The position numbers were made by a program, and so were the translations under genes. Source: Draconibacterium mangrovi (lineage in GTDB: Bacteria > Bacteroidota > Bacteroidia > Bacteroidales > Prolixibacteraceae). From it: a stretch of 64,000 nt of DNA. The number at the start of each line of letters is the position of its first letter. Position 1 is the first letter of the stretch. This document shows positions 18,906-27,989 of this stretch, in pieces. The notes below the pieces were generated by a model. That model made no database searches. It was not told the DNA's origin and saw only the letters and a list, made by a program, of their open reading frames with translations. Where the stretch lies: contig NZ_JAAAGB010000003.1 of the NCBI RefSeq assembly GCF_010586825.1, forward strand, positions 62,001 through 126,000, given 5' to 3'.

Positions 18906-21011
18906 CTATTCTATTCCTAACTGGTCGAAAATAAATGCATATTCCAATGCCGTTTCTTTTATCCACTCGAAGCGGCCGGATGCCCCTCCATGGCCGTATT
19001 CCATATTAATATGGAAGAGTAGCGGATTATCGTCGGTTTTTAACTCGCGCAATTTGGCTACCCACTTGGCGGGCTCCCAATACTGTACCTGCGAATCGTG
19101 CAGTCCGGTTGTAACCAGCAATGCCGGGTAATCTTTCGCTTCCACATTATCGTATGGCGAATAGGAAAGCATGTAATGATAATACTTTTCGATTTTTGGA
19201 TTTCCCCATTCGTCAAATTCGCTCGTGGTAAGCGGAATACTCTCGTCGAGCATTGTAGTTACCACATCAACAAAAGGTACGGCTGCGATTACTCCTTTAT
19301 ACAAGTCGGGGCGAAGATTGATGCAGGCGCCCATTAAAAGTCCGCCGGCACTTCCGCCCATCGCAAATAATTTTTCTGAGTTGGTGTATCCGTCGTCGAT
19401 CAGGAATTGCGCACAGTCGTTAAAATCGGTAAATGTGTTCATCTTTTTCAAGAGTTTACCGTCTTCGTACCACTGGCGACCATTGATCTGGCTTCCGCGA
19501 ATGTGTGCAATTGCATACACAAAACCACGATCGAGCAAAGGCAAACGAGCTAACGAAAAGCCTGGATTGTAAGTAATTCCGTATGAACCATAACCGTACA
19601 ACAAAGTAGGATTATCGCCATTCTTTTCCATTCCTTTTTTGTAAACGATCGATATAGGAATTTTTGTTCCGTCGCTGGCAGTTGCATAAATACGCTTGGT
19701 TTCGTAATCGTCTTTGTTAAAACCACCCAACACTTCATCCTGTTTCAATAAGATGCGTTCCTTTGTTTTCAGATTGTAATCAAAAATTGAATTAGGCGTA
19801 GTTAGCGAGGTATAGCTAAAACGGAAAACTTCGGTATCAAAATCGAGGTTTACATTCGGATTAACCGTATATACCTCTTCATCAAAATCGATGTAATATT
19901 CACCACCATTCCACGAAATAACGCGAAGTTGATTTATACCCTCTATACGTTCGGTAACAACCAGGTAATCTTTTAAAATTTCAAAATTATCGAAGAAAAC
20001 ATCGCTGCGATGTGGAATCACTTCCGTCCAGTTTTCTTTCTCGGTAGCTGTTACCGGAGTTTTCATTAAACGGAAGTTTAATGCATCAAGGTTGGTACGA
20101 ATATAAAAGTCGTTACCAAAATGATCAACCGAATATTCCAATCCTCTTACACGGGGCTGAATGATCTTAAATTCACCCTCCGGATTATTGGCATCCAGAA
20201 ACCGATATTCTGAAGTCAGTGTACTTTCACTTCCAATGATCAGATATTCTTGCGACTTGGTTTTAAAGATAAACACTGAGAATGTTTCATCGTCTTCATA
20301 AAACACTTCAACATCATCTTCAACCGGTGTTCCCACTACGTGCTTCATAATTTTTTCTGAGCGCAGCGTAACATCGTCTTTCAAAGTATAATACACCGTT
20401 TTATTGTCGTTGGCCCAAACTGCACTTCCTGTGGTTAAAGGAATGGCATCTTCCAGTATTTCGCCGGTTTCCAGGTTTTTAAAATGAATGGTGTATTTTC
20501 TGCGGCTAACGGTATCAACACCATATGCTATTAGTTTGTTATCGGGGCTTACCGACAGGCCGCCAAGCATAAAGAAATCCTGACCTTCTGCCAACACATT
20601 TTCGTCGAGCATAACTTCTTCTTCGGCATCGAGACTTCCCTTTTTCCGGCAATTTACATCGTATTCTTTACCGGGTAGTTGTTTGTAGTAATAGTAGTAC
20701 CCATTCTTTTTGTACGGAACCGACTTATTTTCCGGCTTAATTTTCGATTTAATCTCCTCAAACAACTTTTCCTGAAGCGGTTCGGTATGTTTCATCACAG
20801 CATCTTTGTAGGCATTTTCTGCCTCCAAATGTGCGATCACTTCAGGATTTTCGCGCTCGTTCATCCAGTAATAATTATCAACGCGCGTATGACCATGTAT
20901 CGTAAGTTCTTTCATTATCTTTTTTGCAACAGGTGGCTCTATCTTCTCTTTCGAAGTACATGCCACTAAAAATAATCCCCAAATAAAACTCAAATAAATT
21001 AACTTCTTCAT
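18906..21011 (-). CDS. Oligopeptidase B-like S9A serine peptidase, predicted lipoprotein
   Basis: A 701-residue prolyl-oligopeptidase-family enzyme. The N terminus has a lipobox-like LVACTS (Cys about 18), so it is likely membrane-anchored in the periplasm. A seven-blade propeller (about 75-420) gates an alpha/beta-hydrolase domain with GGSAGG (nucleophile Ser), GLHDSQV (Asp) and MEYGHGG (His). The propeller and HTRVDNYYWMN start resemble oligopeptidase B, which cuts short peptides after Lys or Arg, rather than a prolyl-specific enzyme; specificity is not proven. It is monocistronic with a strong terminator. Confidence 0.92.
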   Translation of the reverse strand: MKKLIYLSFIWGLFLVACTSKEKIEPPVAKKIMKELTIHGHTRVDNYYWMNERENPEVIAHLEAENAYKDAVMKHTEPLQEKLFEEIKSKIKPENKSVPYKKNGYYYYYKQLPGKEYDVNCRKKGSLDAEEEVMLDENVLAEGQDFFMLGGLSVSPDNKLIAYGVDTVSRRKYTIHFKNLETGEILEDAIPLTTGSAVWANDNKTVYYTLKDDVTLRSEKIMKHVVGTPVEDDVEVFYEDDETFSVFIFKTKSQEYLIIGSESTLTSEYRFLDANNPEGEFKIIQPRVRGLEYSVDHFGNDFYIRTNLDALNFRLMKTPVTATEKENWTEVIPHRSDVFFDNFEILKDYLVVTERIEGINQLRVISWNGGEYYIDFDEEVYTVNPNVNLDFDTEVFRFSYTSLTTPNSIFDYNLKTKERILLKQDEVLGGFNKDDYETKRIYATASDGTKIPISIVYKKGMEKNGDNPTLLYGYGSYGITYNPGFSLARLPLLDRGFVYAIAHIRGSQINGRQWYEDGKLLKKMNTFTDFNDCAQFLIDDGYTNSEKLFAMGGSAGGLLMGACINLRPDLYKGVIAAVPFVDVVTTMLDESIPLTTSEFDEWGNPKIEKYYHYMLSYSPYDNVEAKDYPALLVTTGLHDSQVQYWEPAKWVAKLRELKTDDNPLLFHINMEYGHGGASGRFEWIKETALEYAFIFDQLGIE

Positions 21012-21138
21012 GCTTTTGGTAATTAGTTGATATTCTTAATATTTTTTTCAGGAAGTTTTGAAATTACATTTAAACAACCAGCTTTCAAAATGAAAGTTCA
21101 TTCTATTATGATCAATCTTATAACCCCAATCAGGCGTT

Positions 21139-23100
21139 TTACTTATTTCTGAAATTTATCTTCTGAATATTTTTCGAAATTTCAATCCGGTTATAAATCG
21201 ATTCGATAACCTGATCATACAATTTATCTTTTAAAATGTAATCCTCAATATCCACATCGATGTTCGGATTATCATTCACTTCAACCACATAAACCTTATC
21301 GTTTACCAGCTTCAGGTCAACACCATACAATCCGTCGCCAATTAAAGCTGCTGCTTTTAAAGCTGTTTTTACCACTTCTTCAGGCACATCTTCGATGTTT
21401 ACTGTTTCCGAATCGCCCGAATACTCTTCAGCTTCTCCGGTCCAGTTGTAAATTTGCCAGTGCCCTTTCGACATGTAATATTTGCAGGCAAAAAGCGGCC
21501 GGTTATCAAGTATCCCGATTCTCCAGTCGAATTCAGAATAAAGAAACTCCTGGCATACGATCATATCCGATTTTTTGAACAGCTGGTTAATGGCATCAAA
21601 AGCTTCTTCCTTATTTTCCACTTTTGTTATTCCCAACGAAAATGCACTGTCGGGTTGTTTTAGCACGAGCGGAAAATTCATATCGTCAAGGTCTTTCTTT
21701 TCAAAAATGTTTTTGGTGAAAACAACCGTTTGCGGAGTTAGTATTTTGTGTTTTCTGAAAATCTCGTTCTGAAATATTTTATTGGAGCAACGAAGTATCG
21801 ACCACGGATCGTCAATAACCACCAACCCTTCGGCGTAGGCCATACGTGAAAATTCATAGGTATGGTCGTTTACATTTGTGGTTTCGCGGATAAAAAGTGC
21901 ATCGAATTCGTTTATTCTATCAAAATCGTTTTTGGTTATAAACTCGGCATACAAACCTTTACGGTTGGCCGCCGATTTAAACTTTTGAAGCGCCCGTTTG
22001 CACGATGGTGGCGTTTCTTCTTCAGGGTCAACCAAAATGGCAATGTCGTATTTATAATTGATAAGCGTGGTTTTATTAAAACGCCTTTTGCTAAAATATT
22101 TACGTGCAAACTCGTAAATAACCTCAATTTCACTTTCGGGTAATTTATTTAGAGTTAGAACTTTTATTCCCTTAATGATCCATTTCTCCTGTTTTACAAA
22201 TTCAATCTCGAAAAGCGGCGTTTCAAACAGCAGGTAAAGCCGGTTGGCAATTGCGTTAAACCCTTTTGTGGCTGTCTGTCCAAAATAGATTTTCAACTGA
22301 AATTTATCGTCTTTTACTTTTTGCAGCGCTTTGTTTATCAATTCATCAATATCGTACGATGTGGAATGGATTACCTTCAGCATTTTAAAATCGCGCAGTG
22401 TAACCGAACTGGGAATTACACGGTGCCCGCGAGCCGCTGCCAGCAACGACACATAATAACCGTAACTCTGGTATTTGTAAGAACTGCAGAGATTAAAAAC
22501 ACGTATGTCGGCACTGTTCTGGTAAACCGGGTTGCTAATGTATTCTTTTACCGAAATAACTTTAGCGTTTACATCGGTAAAAGTCCATTTGTGCGGTTGG
22601 TTGATTACGATAATATTTGTGGTCTTTTTCCGAACCTCTTCCGCTTCCAAACTCAATTCCATTTTTACAGCATCTTCCCCACTCGCGTAATAATCAGCAA
22701 TGGTATGCGACTCCTTAAATCCCTTTTTTTTATACCACTCAATCAGCTCGTTGTTTTTCGACTGAACCTCGATCAATATTTTTTGAAAATGATTTTCGAT
22801 TGCCAGGTTCTTCACATAATTCAACATGAAAGTACCTAAACCGAAATTTCGGTATTCTCCCACCACTGCAATCGAATAAATTCGTAATGCATGTTTATAC
22901 TTAAACAAAGTGAGTGCCCCGGCGGGAGTTACTTTTTTGCCTTCTTTCAACTCTACAATTAAAACATCCTGAAACGCGCTATCCAGGCTGTGTTTGATAC
23001 TTTTGCGAGAACTTTTTTGAAACTGCGGAAAAGATTCGTTTTCCAGCTTTTCAAGGAAATTAAAATCACCAGGCTGTGATTTTCTGATATTCAAATCCAT
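21139..23100 (-). CDS. GNAT acetyltransferase / RimK-like ATP-grasp fusion protein
   Basis: This 653-residue fusion begins with a GNAT fold (about 1-155; acetyl-CoA loop near GEYRNFGLGTFM and WYKKKGFKES). A linker leads to a RimK-like ATP-grasp N-terminal region (about 170-320), then an ATP-grasp ligase (about 405-640) with FPLVLKQPDSAFSLG and the metal/ATP signature VVEVNDNPNIDVDIED. ATP-grasp ligases join a carboxylate to an amine using ATP; RimK adds Glu to a ribosomal protein. This one probably modifies a peptide or amino-acid substrate and the GNAT domain may acetylate or recognise it. No biosynthetic partner genes are adjacent. A good promoter lies just upstream. Confidence 0.88.
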   Translation of the reverse strand: MDLNIRKSQPGDFNFLEKLENESFPQFQKSSRKSIKHSLDSAFQDVLIVELKEGKKVTPAGALTLFKYKHALRIYSIAVVGEYRNFGLGTFMLNYVKNLAIENHFQKILIEVQSKNNELIEWYKKKGFKESHTIADYYASGEDAVKMELSLEAEEVRKKTTNIIVINQPHKWTFTDVNAKVISVKEYISNPVYQNSADIRVFNLCSSYKYQSYGYYVSLLAAARGHRVIPSSVTLRDFKMLKVIHSTSYDIDELINKALQKVKDDKFQLKIYFGQTATKGFNAIANRLYLLFETPLFEIEFVKQEKWIIKGIKVLTLNKLPESEIEVIYEFARKYFSKRRFNKTTLINYKYDIAILVDPEEETPPSCKRALQKFKSAANRKGLYAEFITKNDFDRINEFDALFIRETTNVNDHTYEFSRMAYAEGLVVIDDPWSILRCSNKIFQNEIFRKHKILTPQTVVFTKNIFEKKDLDDMNFPLVLKQPDSAFSLGITKVENKEEAFDAINQLFKKSDMIVCQEFLYSEFDWRIGILDNRPLFACKYYMSKGHWQIYNWTGEAEEYSGDSETVNIEDVPEEVVKTALKAAALIGDGLYGVDLKLVNDKVYVVEVNDNPNIDVDIEDYILKDKLYDQVIESIYNRIEISKNIQKINFRNK

Positions 23101-23116
23101 TTATTGCGTTATAAAT

Positions 23117-23148
23117 CAAAACTAATTGAAACCTAATTAACACTTCAA
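23117..23148 (-). promoter_or_regulatory. Promoter of the GNAT/ATP-grasp gene
   Basis: On the minus strand TTG (23148-23146) is separated by 21 nt from TAGTTTTG (23124-23117). Both elements and their spacing match the Bacteroidota consensus. The leader would be only about 10 nt. Confidence 0.6.
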
Positions 23149-23286
23149 CCCCGTTAAGTTTTTTGTAGCATTAAATGCTATAACTTATTTTCGGGATCAA
23201 TAAAATGAATACGCTTTCCTATTTTATTTTATTGACAAGCAAAAATACAATATTGAAACATTAATTGCGATATTTGTCTGCGAATT

Positions 23287-24636
23287 ATGCAAACAGAAAT
23301 AACCATACTTATTTATTTTGTTTTTATAGTTGGGATTGGCGTTTATTCGGCCTTTCGGATCAAAAATCCATCAGATTATTATGTGGCCGGAAAGAAGGCC
23401 GGGTTACTGCCTGTATCAGGTAGTTTACTCGCCACAATTCTTGGCGGATCGGCATTAATGGGAACCATTGAATTAAGCCAAACCAGAGGTTGGGCAGCAT
23501 TGTGGTTTTTGTTCTCGGCAGCAATTGGCTTGTTTCTTCTGGCACCAATTTCAAAATATGTAAGCCGTTACGGAAATTATACTCTCCCTGAATTGTTGGG
23601 AAAGTTCTTTGGCCGTAAAGCCGAACGATTTTCAACAATTATCATTCCGTTGGCGTGGTTAGGAATTGTAGCAGCTCAAATAATTGCAGCAGCTCAAATA
23701 TTGCAGGGGCTTGGCTTTATTTCGTATCAGAACGCGGCCATTTTATCCGGACTGGTTTTTATTGCCTACACCTTATTGGGCGGCCAGTTAAGCATTCTGA
23801 AAACAGATACTTTGCAAGCCGTTTTAATTATCAGCGGCTTGGTGGCTCTACTGTTTTTTGCTATTCAGTCACCGGAACATACGCAGGTGGAACCTCTAAA
23901 ATTTTCAGCGTTGTTTAATTCCAAATTTTCGCTTGTTGATCTGATCGTTCTGTTAATGACTTATTCGGTAACATTTGTTGTGGGGCCTGATATTTACTCG
24001 CGCCTGTTTTGTGCCGAAAGTGAAAAAACAGCACGAAGAAGTATAATAATAGTGGCATCAATATTAATCCCTGTTTCATTAGCCCTCACCTATTTAGGTG
24101 TTTATTCAGGAAAAGAAAACGAAGGAATTATGGCATTTGCCGGCCACCTGCTTCCGAACTGGGCCTATGGTTTGTTTATTGCTGCATTGCTGTCTGCGGT
24201 AATGTCATCGGCCGATACTACATTGCTCACATCAAGTATGATTTTAAGCGAATTATTCAGCGGAAACCTTGAGAAAAAACAGGCGCTTCCTCTCACCCGC
24301 TGGCTGGTTGTTGTAATTGGGATTCTTAGTTTACTTATTGCATTGTACATCACCTCGGTAATTCAGGCTTTACTTCTGGCTCTCAGCTTTTTCTCAGGTG
24401 CTTTTGTAGTTCCTGTTTTATGCGGATTGCTGGGATTTAAAGTGAACAACAAAAACGTAATTTGGGCTATTGTTTTTGGAGGAGTTACCGCTTTGGCAGG
24501 CAAACTGTTAACCTTATTTGATAATCAAAGCCTGGGAAACGGTGTTATTATTCTTAGCTATTTTGTAAACGGCCTTTTTTTGTTTATCGGACGTAAATCA
24601 GGAAACACATCCGTATCAACATATCTTAAAGTTTAG
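23287..24636 (+). CDS. Sodium:solute symporter (SSS family)
   Basis: A 449-residue polytopic membrane protein with about 12-13 hydrophobic helices. Family features include FRIKNPSDYYVAGKKAG after the first helix, the glycine-rich LLATILGGSALMGT in the next helix, and the conserved FIAALLSAVMSSADTTLL in the eighth. The SSADT segment contributes to the sodium site in this family. It imports a small organic solute with Na+. Substrate cannot be read from the sequence, and no catabolic genes adjoin it. Confidence 0.93.
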   Translation: MQTEITILIYFVFIVGIGVYSAFRIKNPSDYYVAGKKAGLLPVSGSLLATILGGSALMGTIELSQTRGWAALWFLFSAAIGLFLLAPISKYVSRYGNYTLPELLGKFFGRKAERFSTIIIPLAWLGIVAAQIIAAAQILQGLGFISYQNAAILSGLVFIAYTLLGGQLSILKTDTLQAVLIISGLVALLFFAIQSPEHTQVEPLKFSALFNSKFSLVDLIVLLMTYSVTFVVGPDIYSRLFCAESEKTARRSIIIVASILIPVSLALTYLGVYSGKENEGIMAFAGHLLPNWAYGLFIAALLSAVMSSADTTLLTSSMILSELFSGNLEKKQALPLTRWLVVVIGILSLLIALYITSVIQALLLALSFFSGAFVVPVLCGLLGFKVNNKNVIWAIVFGGVTALAGKLLTLFDNQSLGNGVIILSYFVNGLFLFIGRKSGNTSVSTYLKV

Positions 24637-24815
24637 CAGATTTTAAATTCTTTATAATTTGATCTGAAATTGCTAATCTATATTCAATCTTCTTACAATT
24701 GTTTTTATTTTGTTGCCCATAAATAATTATCGTTACCATACGAAATTATTGTTTTAAACTGTCGGGAGGGGACATTCGACAATTTAAAGATGCTGGACTA
24801 AACAAGAGGGGGACT

Positions 24816-26228
24816 ATGAAATACAAGCAGCTTATTGAAAGCCTGGGAAACGAATATTTCTTTTATTCACATAACATAAATGGTGATTACCTTTATATTA
24901 GCCCATCGGTTAAAACCATTTTGGGTTACGAAGTTGAAGAGGCAAAACTTGGTCTTGTAAAACACATGACCGACAGCGAATTAAATAAAAAAACCATTGA
25001 AGTACTAAAAAAAAGTGCCACTGGTGAAAAGCAAAAAACATTTCAATTTGAATTGTTCACAAAAAGTGGCTCGATTAAAGTAATTGAAATTACCGAATCG
25101 CCCTTATACAATGAAAAGGGTGAGCTTATTTCGATTGAAGGCGTTGCCCACGATATTACAAGGCGTATTGAGCGCGAAAAAACCATTAAAGAACAAAACG
25201 AAAAACTTAAACAACAAACCGAGGAACTGGAGGCGACCATTGCCGATTTGAAACAAACCCAGTCGCAATTGGTACAGTCGGAAAAAATGCGCGCGCTCGG
25301 AAATCTGATTGCAGGTGTGGCACATGAAATAAACACGCCTATTGGAGCGATAAATGCCTCAATCGATAATATTTCGCGTTCTTTGGACGATATTTTGGCG
25401 AACATATATACTTTGTTTACACAAATATCGGAGCAACAATTATTGGCATTTCTTACCCTTTTGAAAATGATCCGCCGCGACAAACCACCACTCATTTCGA
25501 AAGAAAAACGCTATTATAAAAAACTGGTTAAAGAAAAGCTTGATAACGCCGGTTTTGAAGACACATACACCATTACCGATCACTTGATCTACCTGAACCT
25601 TTATGAAGACGCAGACCAGGTTATTCCGATATTACAGATTGAAGATCCCGTATTTATTCTAAAATCGCTTCACAATATCTATTCGGTCAGAAAAAATTCG
25701 GAGAACATAAAGATGGCTGTCGAAAAGGCGTCGAAAGTTGTATATGCCCTGAAACGTTTTACGCATAAAGATCAGGGAATGGCAAAAGAACTGAGCAACC
25801 TGAAAGAGAATATCGACATGGTGCTAACCTTGCATCATAATCGCATAAAACAAGGTATTGAGGTGGTGCAGAACTACGACGACAATATTCCGTTGATTAA
25901 CTGTTATCCCGACGAACTGGTTCAGGTGTGGACCAATCTGATATCCAACGCCATCCAGGCAATGGATAACACAGGACAACTTACCATTACCATTAGAAAC
26001 CTGCAGGAACGTATTCAGGTATCCATTGCCGACACGGGCTGTGGAATTCCTGAAGAGATTCACGAAAAGATTTTTGAACCATTTTTCACCACTAAAAAAG
26101 CAGGAGAAGGTACCGGAATTGGACTTGAGCTTGTTTTAAAGATTATTGAAAAACACCAGGGTAATTTAGAGTTCGAAAGCAAAGTTGGAGAAGGAACGAC
26201 CTTTACCATTACATTACCTGTTAACTAA
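24816..26228 (+). CDS. PAS-domain histidine kinase with long insert before the ATPase domain
   Basis: 470 aa, soluble. A PAS/PAC sensor domain (about 5-115) is followed by a coiled coil (about 115-155), HisKA with GVAHEINTPIG (His170), and HATPase with NLISNAIQAMD, DTGCGIP and GTGIGLELV. About 110 residues not typical of HisKA (about 195-305, including a run rich in Lys, Tyr and Leu) separate the phosphoacceptor helices from the ATPase. It is followed after 7 nt by a receiver protein and then a receiver-kinase, so the three probably form one relay. A purine-rich AGAGGGGG precedes the start. Confidence 0.92.
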   Translation: MKYKQLIESLGNEYFFYSHNINGDYLYISPSVKTILGYEVEEAKLGLVKHMTDSELNKKTIEVLKKSATGEKQKTFQFELFTKSGSIKVIEITESPLYNEKGELISIEGVAHDITRRIEREKTIKEQNEKLKQQTEELEATIADLKQTQSQLVQSEKMRALGNLIAGVAHEINTPIGAINASIDNISRSLDDILANIYTLFTQISEQQLLAFLTLLKMIRRDKPPLISKEKRYYKKLVKEKLDNAGFEDTYTITDHLIYLNLYEDADQVIPILQIEDPVFILKSLHNIYSVRKNSENIKMAVEKASKVVYALKRFTHKDQGMAKELSNLKENIDMVLTLHHNRIKQGIEVVQNYDDNIPLINCYPDELVQVWTNLISNAIQAMDNTGQLTITIRNLQERIQVSIADTGCGIPEEIHEKIFEPFFTTKKAGEGTGIGLELVLKIIEKHQGNLEFESKVGEGTTFTITLPVN

Positions 26229-26235
26229 TTCAGTT

Positions 26236-26643
26236 ATGAAAAAGAAGGCAATAGTTTGTGTTGATGATGAAAGCATAATTCTCGACAGTTTAGGCGAGCA
26301 GATAAAAAACATTTTCGGAGATGAATATCTGTATGAATCGGCAGAAAATGCAGAGGAAGGGCTGGAAGTAATTGAAGAACTGACGAAGGAAGAAATTGAC
26401 GTACTTGTAATTGTTTCCGACTGGCTAATGCCAGGTAAAAAAGGCGACGAATTTTTAATAGAGGTCCACAAGAAATTCCCCAGAATAATAAAAGTAATGT
26501 TAACCGGACAAGCTGATGAAGTGGCCATTAACAATGCAATTAAAAATGCCGAATTGCATGCTTATATTTCAAAACCATGGTCATCTGAAGATTTAGAAAG
26601 AGTAATAAAAACAGGTTTGTCTAAAATTGAAAATAAGGGGTAG
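26236..26643 (+). CDS. Single-domain response regulator
   Basis: 135 aa, a stand-alone receiver domain. The acidic pocket is CVDDE near the N terminus; the phosphoacceptor is Asp62 in VSDWLMPG, with TG in MLTGQ and the conserved Lys in SKPW. The ATG of MKKKAIVCVDDE was chosen because the longer frame would overlap the upstream kinase. It has no output domain, so it likely passes phosphate to or from the neighbouring kinases. Its stop and the next ATG are contiguous. Confidence 0.94.
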   Translation: MKKKAIVCVDDESIILDSLGEQIKNIFGDEYLYESAENAEEGLEVIEELTKEEIDVLVIVSDWLMPGKKGDEFLIEVHKKFPRIIKVMLTGQADEVAINNAIKNAELHAYISKPWSSEDLERVIKTGLSKIENKG

Positions 26644-27825
26644 ATGAAAAAACAAACAATCATTTGTGTTGACGATGAAGAGATAATCCTTGAGGCAATA
26701 CAGGAACAACTTCAGTCAACTTTTGGTGAAGAATACAATATTGAAACATCAGACAGCGGCGAGGATGCACTGGAATTTTTTAAAGAACTACTGGACGAAG
26801 GCCAGCAAATTCCGGTAATTATATCCGACTATATTATGCCGGGAATGAAGGGCGACGAATTATTGAAGGAAATACACAAACTTTCGCCCGAGTCGTTAAA
26901 AATACTGTTAACCGGTCAGGCCAGTATCGAAGGAATTAGCAATGCAATAAACAATGCACAACTTTATCGCTACATTGCAAAACCCTGGGATAAAGATGAC
27001 CTGGTATTAACCGTAAAAGAAGCGGTAAAAAGCTTTCTTCAGGAGATTAAAATTCGTAAGCAAAACAAAGAACTGTTGGAGCTGAATGCTTCGTTAGAGG
27101 AGCAGGTTGCCCAGCGAACCGAAGAATTAAGAGAGGCCAATGCCGCCAAAGATAAGTTCTTCTCTATCATAGCTCACGATTTGAAAAGCCCGTTTAATGC
27201 ACTATTGGGTTTAACAGATGCTATGCTCGAAAACTGGGAGGTATTTGAAGATGAAAACAAGCGCGAGTTTGTTCAGGATATTCACGATACTTCGAAAAAT
27301 ACCTATGCATTGTTGCAAAACCTTTTGGAATGGTCGCGTTCGCAGATCGGATGTTTAAAAATTAATCCTGAAGTTTTTAACCCCGAGAAGTTGGTTAGTG
27401 TAAATGTTGAGGTTTTAAAACAACATGCCGATACAAAACAGATCTCCATTACAAATAAAGTAGCTAATGAAGTTCTTTGTCATGCCGACAAAAACATGAT
27501 TTCAACGGTTTTCCGTAACCTTATTTCAAATGCCATTAAGTTTACTAATATTCAGGGAAATATCGAGATAACCTGTTGTACTCAAAAAGAATTTCATGAA
27601 TTCTGTATTACCGACAATGGTATTGGTATGAATGAAAAAACAAAGAATGAGCTGTTCAATCTGAATAGTAAAACGCAGCGCGCCGGTACGTCGAAAGAAA
27701 GCGGAACAGGCCTGGGGCTTCTTCTTTGTAAAGAATTCGTGGAAAAAAACGGCGGCGAAATATCGGTTACCAGTAAGGAAAATGAAGGCAGTACCTTCTG
27801 TTTTACCTTACCGGTAGCAAAATGA
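26644..27825 (+). CDS. Receiver-histidine kinase hybrid
   Basis: 393 aa in reversed hybrid order. An N-terminal receiver (about 1-125) has CVDDE, Asp62 in ISDYIMPG, and AKPWDK. A coiled coil follows, then HisKA with SIIAHDLKSPF (His178) and HATPase with NLISNAIKF, DNGIGM and GTGLGLLL. The receiver is closely similar to the preceding stand-alone receiver, which points to local duplication. It starts directly at the previous stop and presumably is regulated by the upstream kinase. Confidence 0.94.
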   Translation: MKKQTIICVDDEEIILEAIQEQLQSTFGEEYNIETSDSGEDALEFFKELLDEGQQIPVIISDYIMPGMKGDELLKEIHKLSPESLKILLTGQASIEGISNAINNAQLYRYIAKPWDKDDLVLTVKEAVKSFLQEIKIRKQNKELLELNASLEEQVAQRTEELREANAAKDKFFSIIAHDLKSPFNALLGLTDAMLENWEVFEDENKREFVQDIHDTSKNTYALLQNLLEWSRSQIGCLKINPEVFNPEKLVSVNVEVLKQHADTKQISITNKVANEVLCHADKNMISTVFRNLISNAIKFTNIQGNIEITCCTQKEFHEFCITDNGIGMNEKTKNELFNLNSKTQRAGTSKESGTGLGLLLCKEFVEKNGGEISVTSKENEGSTFCFTLPVAK

Positions 27826-27903
27826 ACTACCTCCTGACAAGCTACCAAGGTATTAAAAAGGGAATTCTTAAAATTGATCAAGCATCGGAGGATTAACTCA
27901 TTT

Positions 27904-27989
27904 ATCCCGATACGCCCCTGCTATCGGGATTAGTTCGACTATCTCATTACAGTTCGTTTCTCTCCGGTAATGAGAGTCTCACTGAACTA
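27904..27989. other. Two adjacent perfect hairpins between convergent genes
   Basis: ATCCCGATA (27904-27912) pairs with TATCGGGAT (27922-27930). TCTCATTAC (27942-27950) pairs with GTAATGAGA (27967-27975). An outer TAGTTC (27931-27936) and GAACTA (27984-27989) can enclose the second stem. The last bases overlap the stop of the aminopeptidase gene. Without T-runs these are weak as classical terminators. They might act as transcript-end structures or be a dispersed repeat. Confidence 0.6.
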
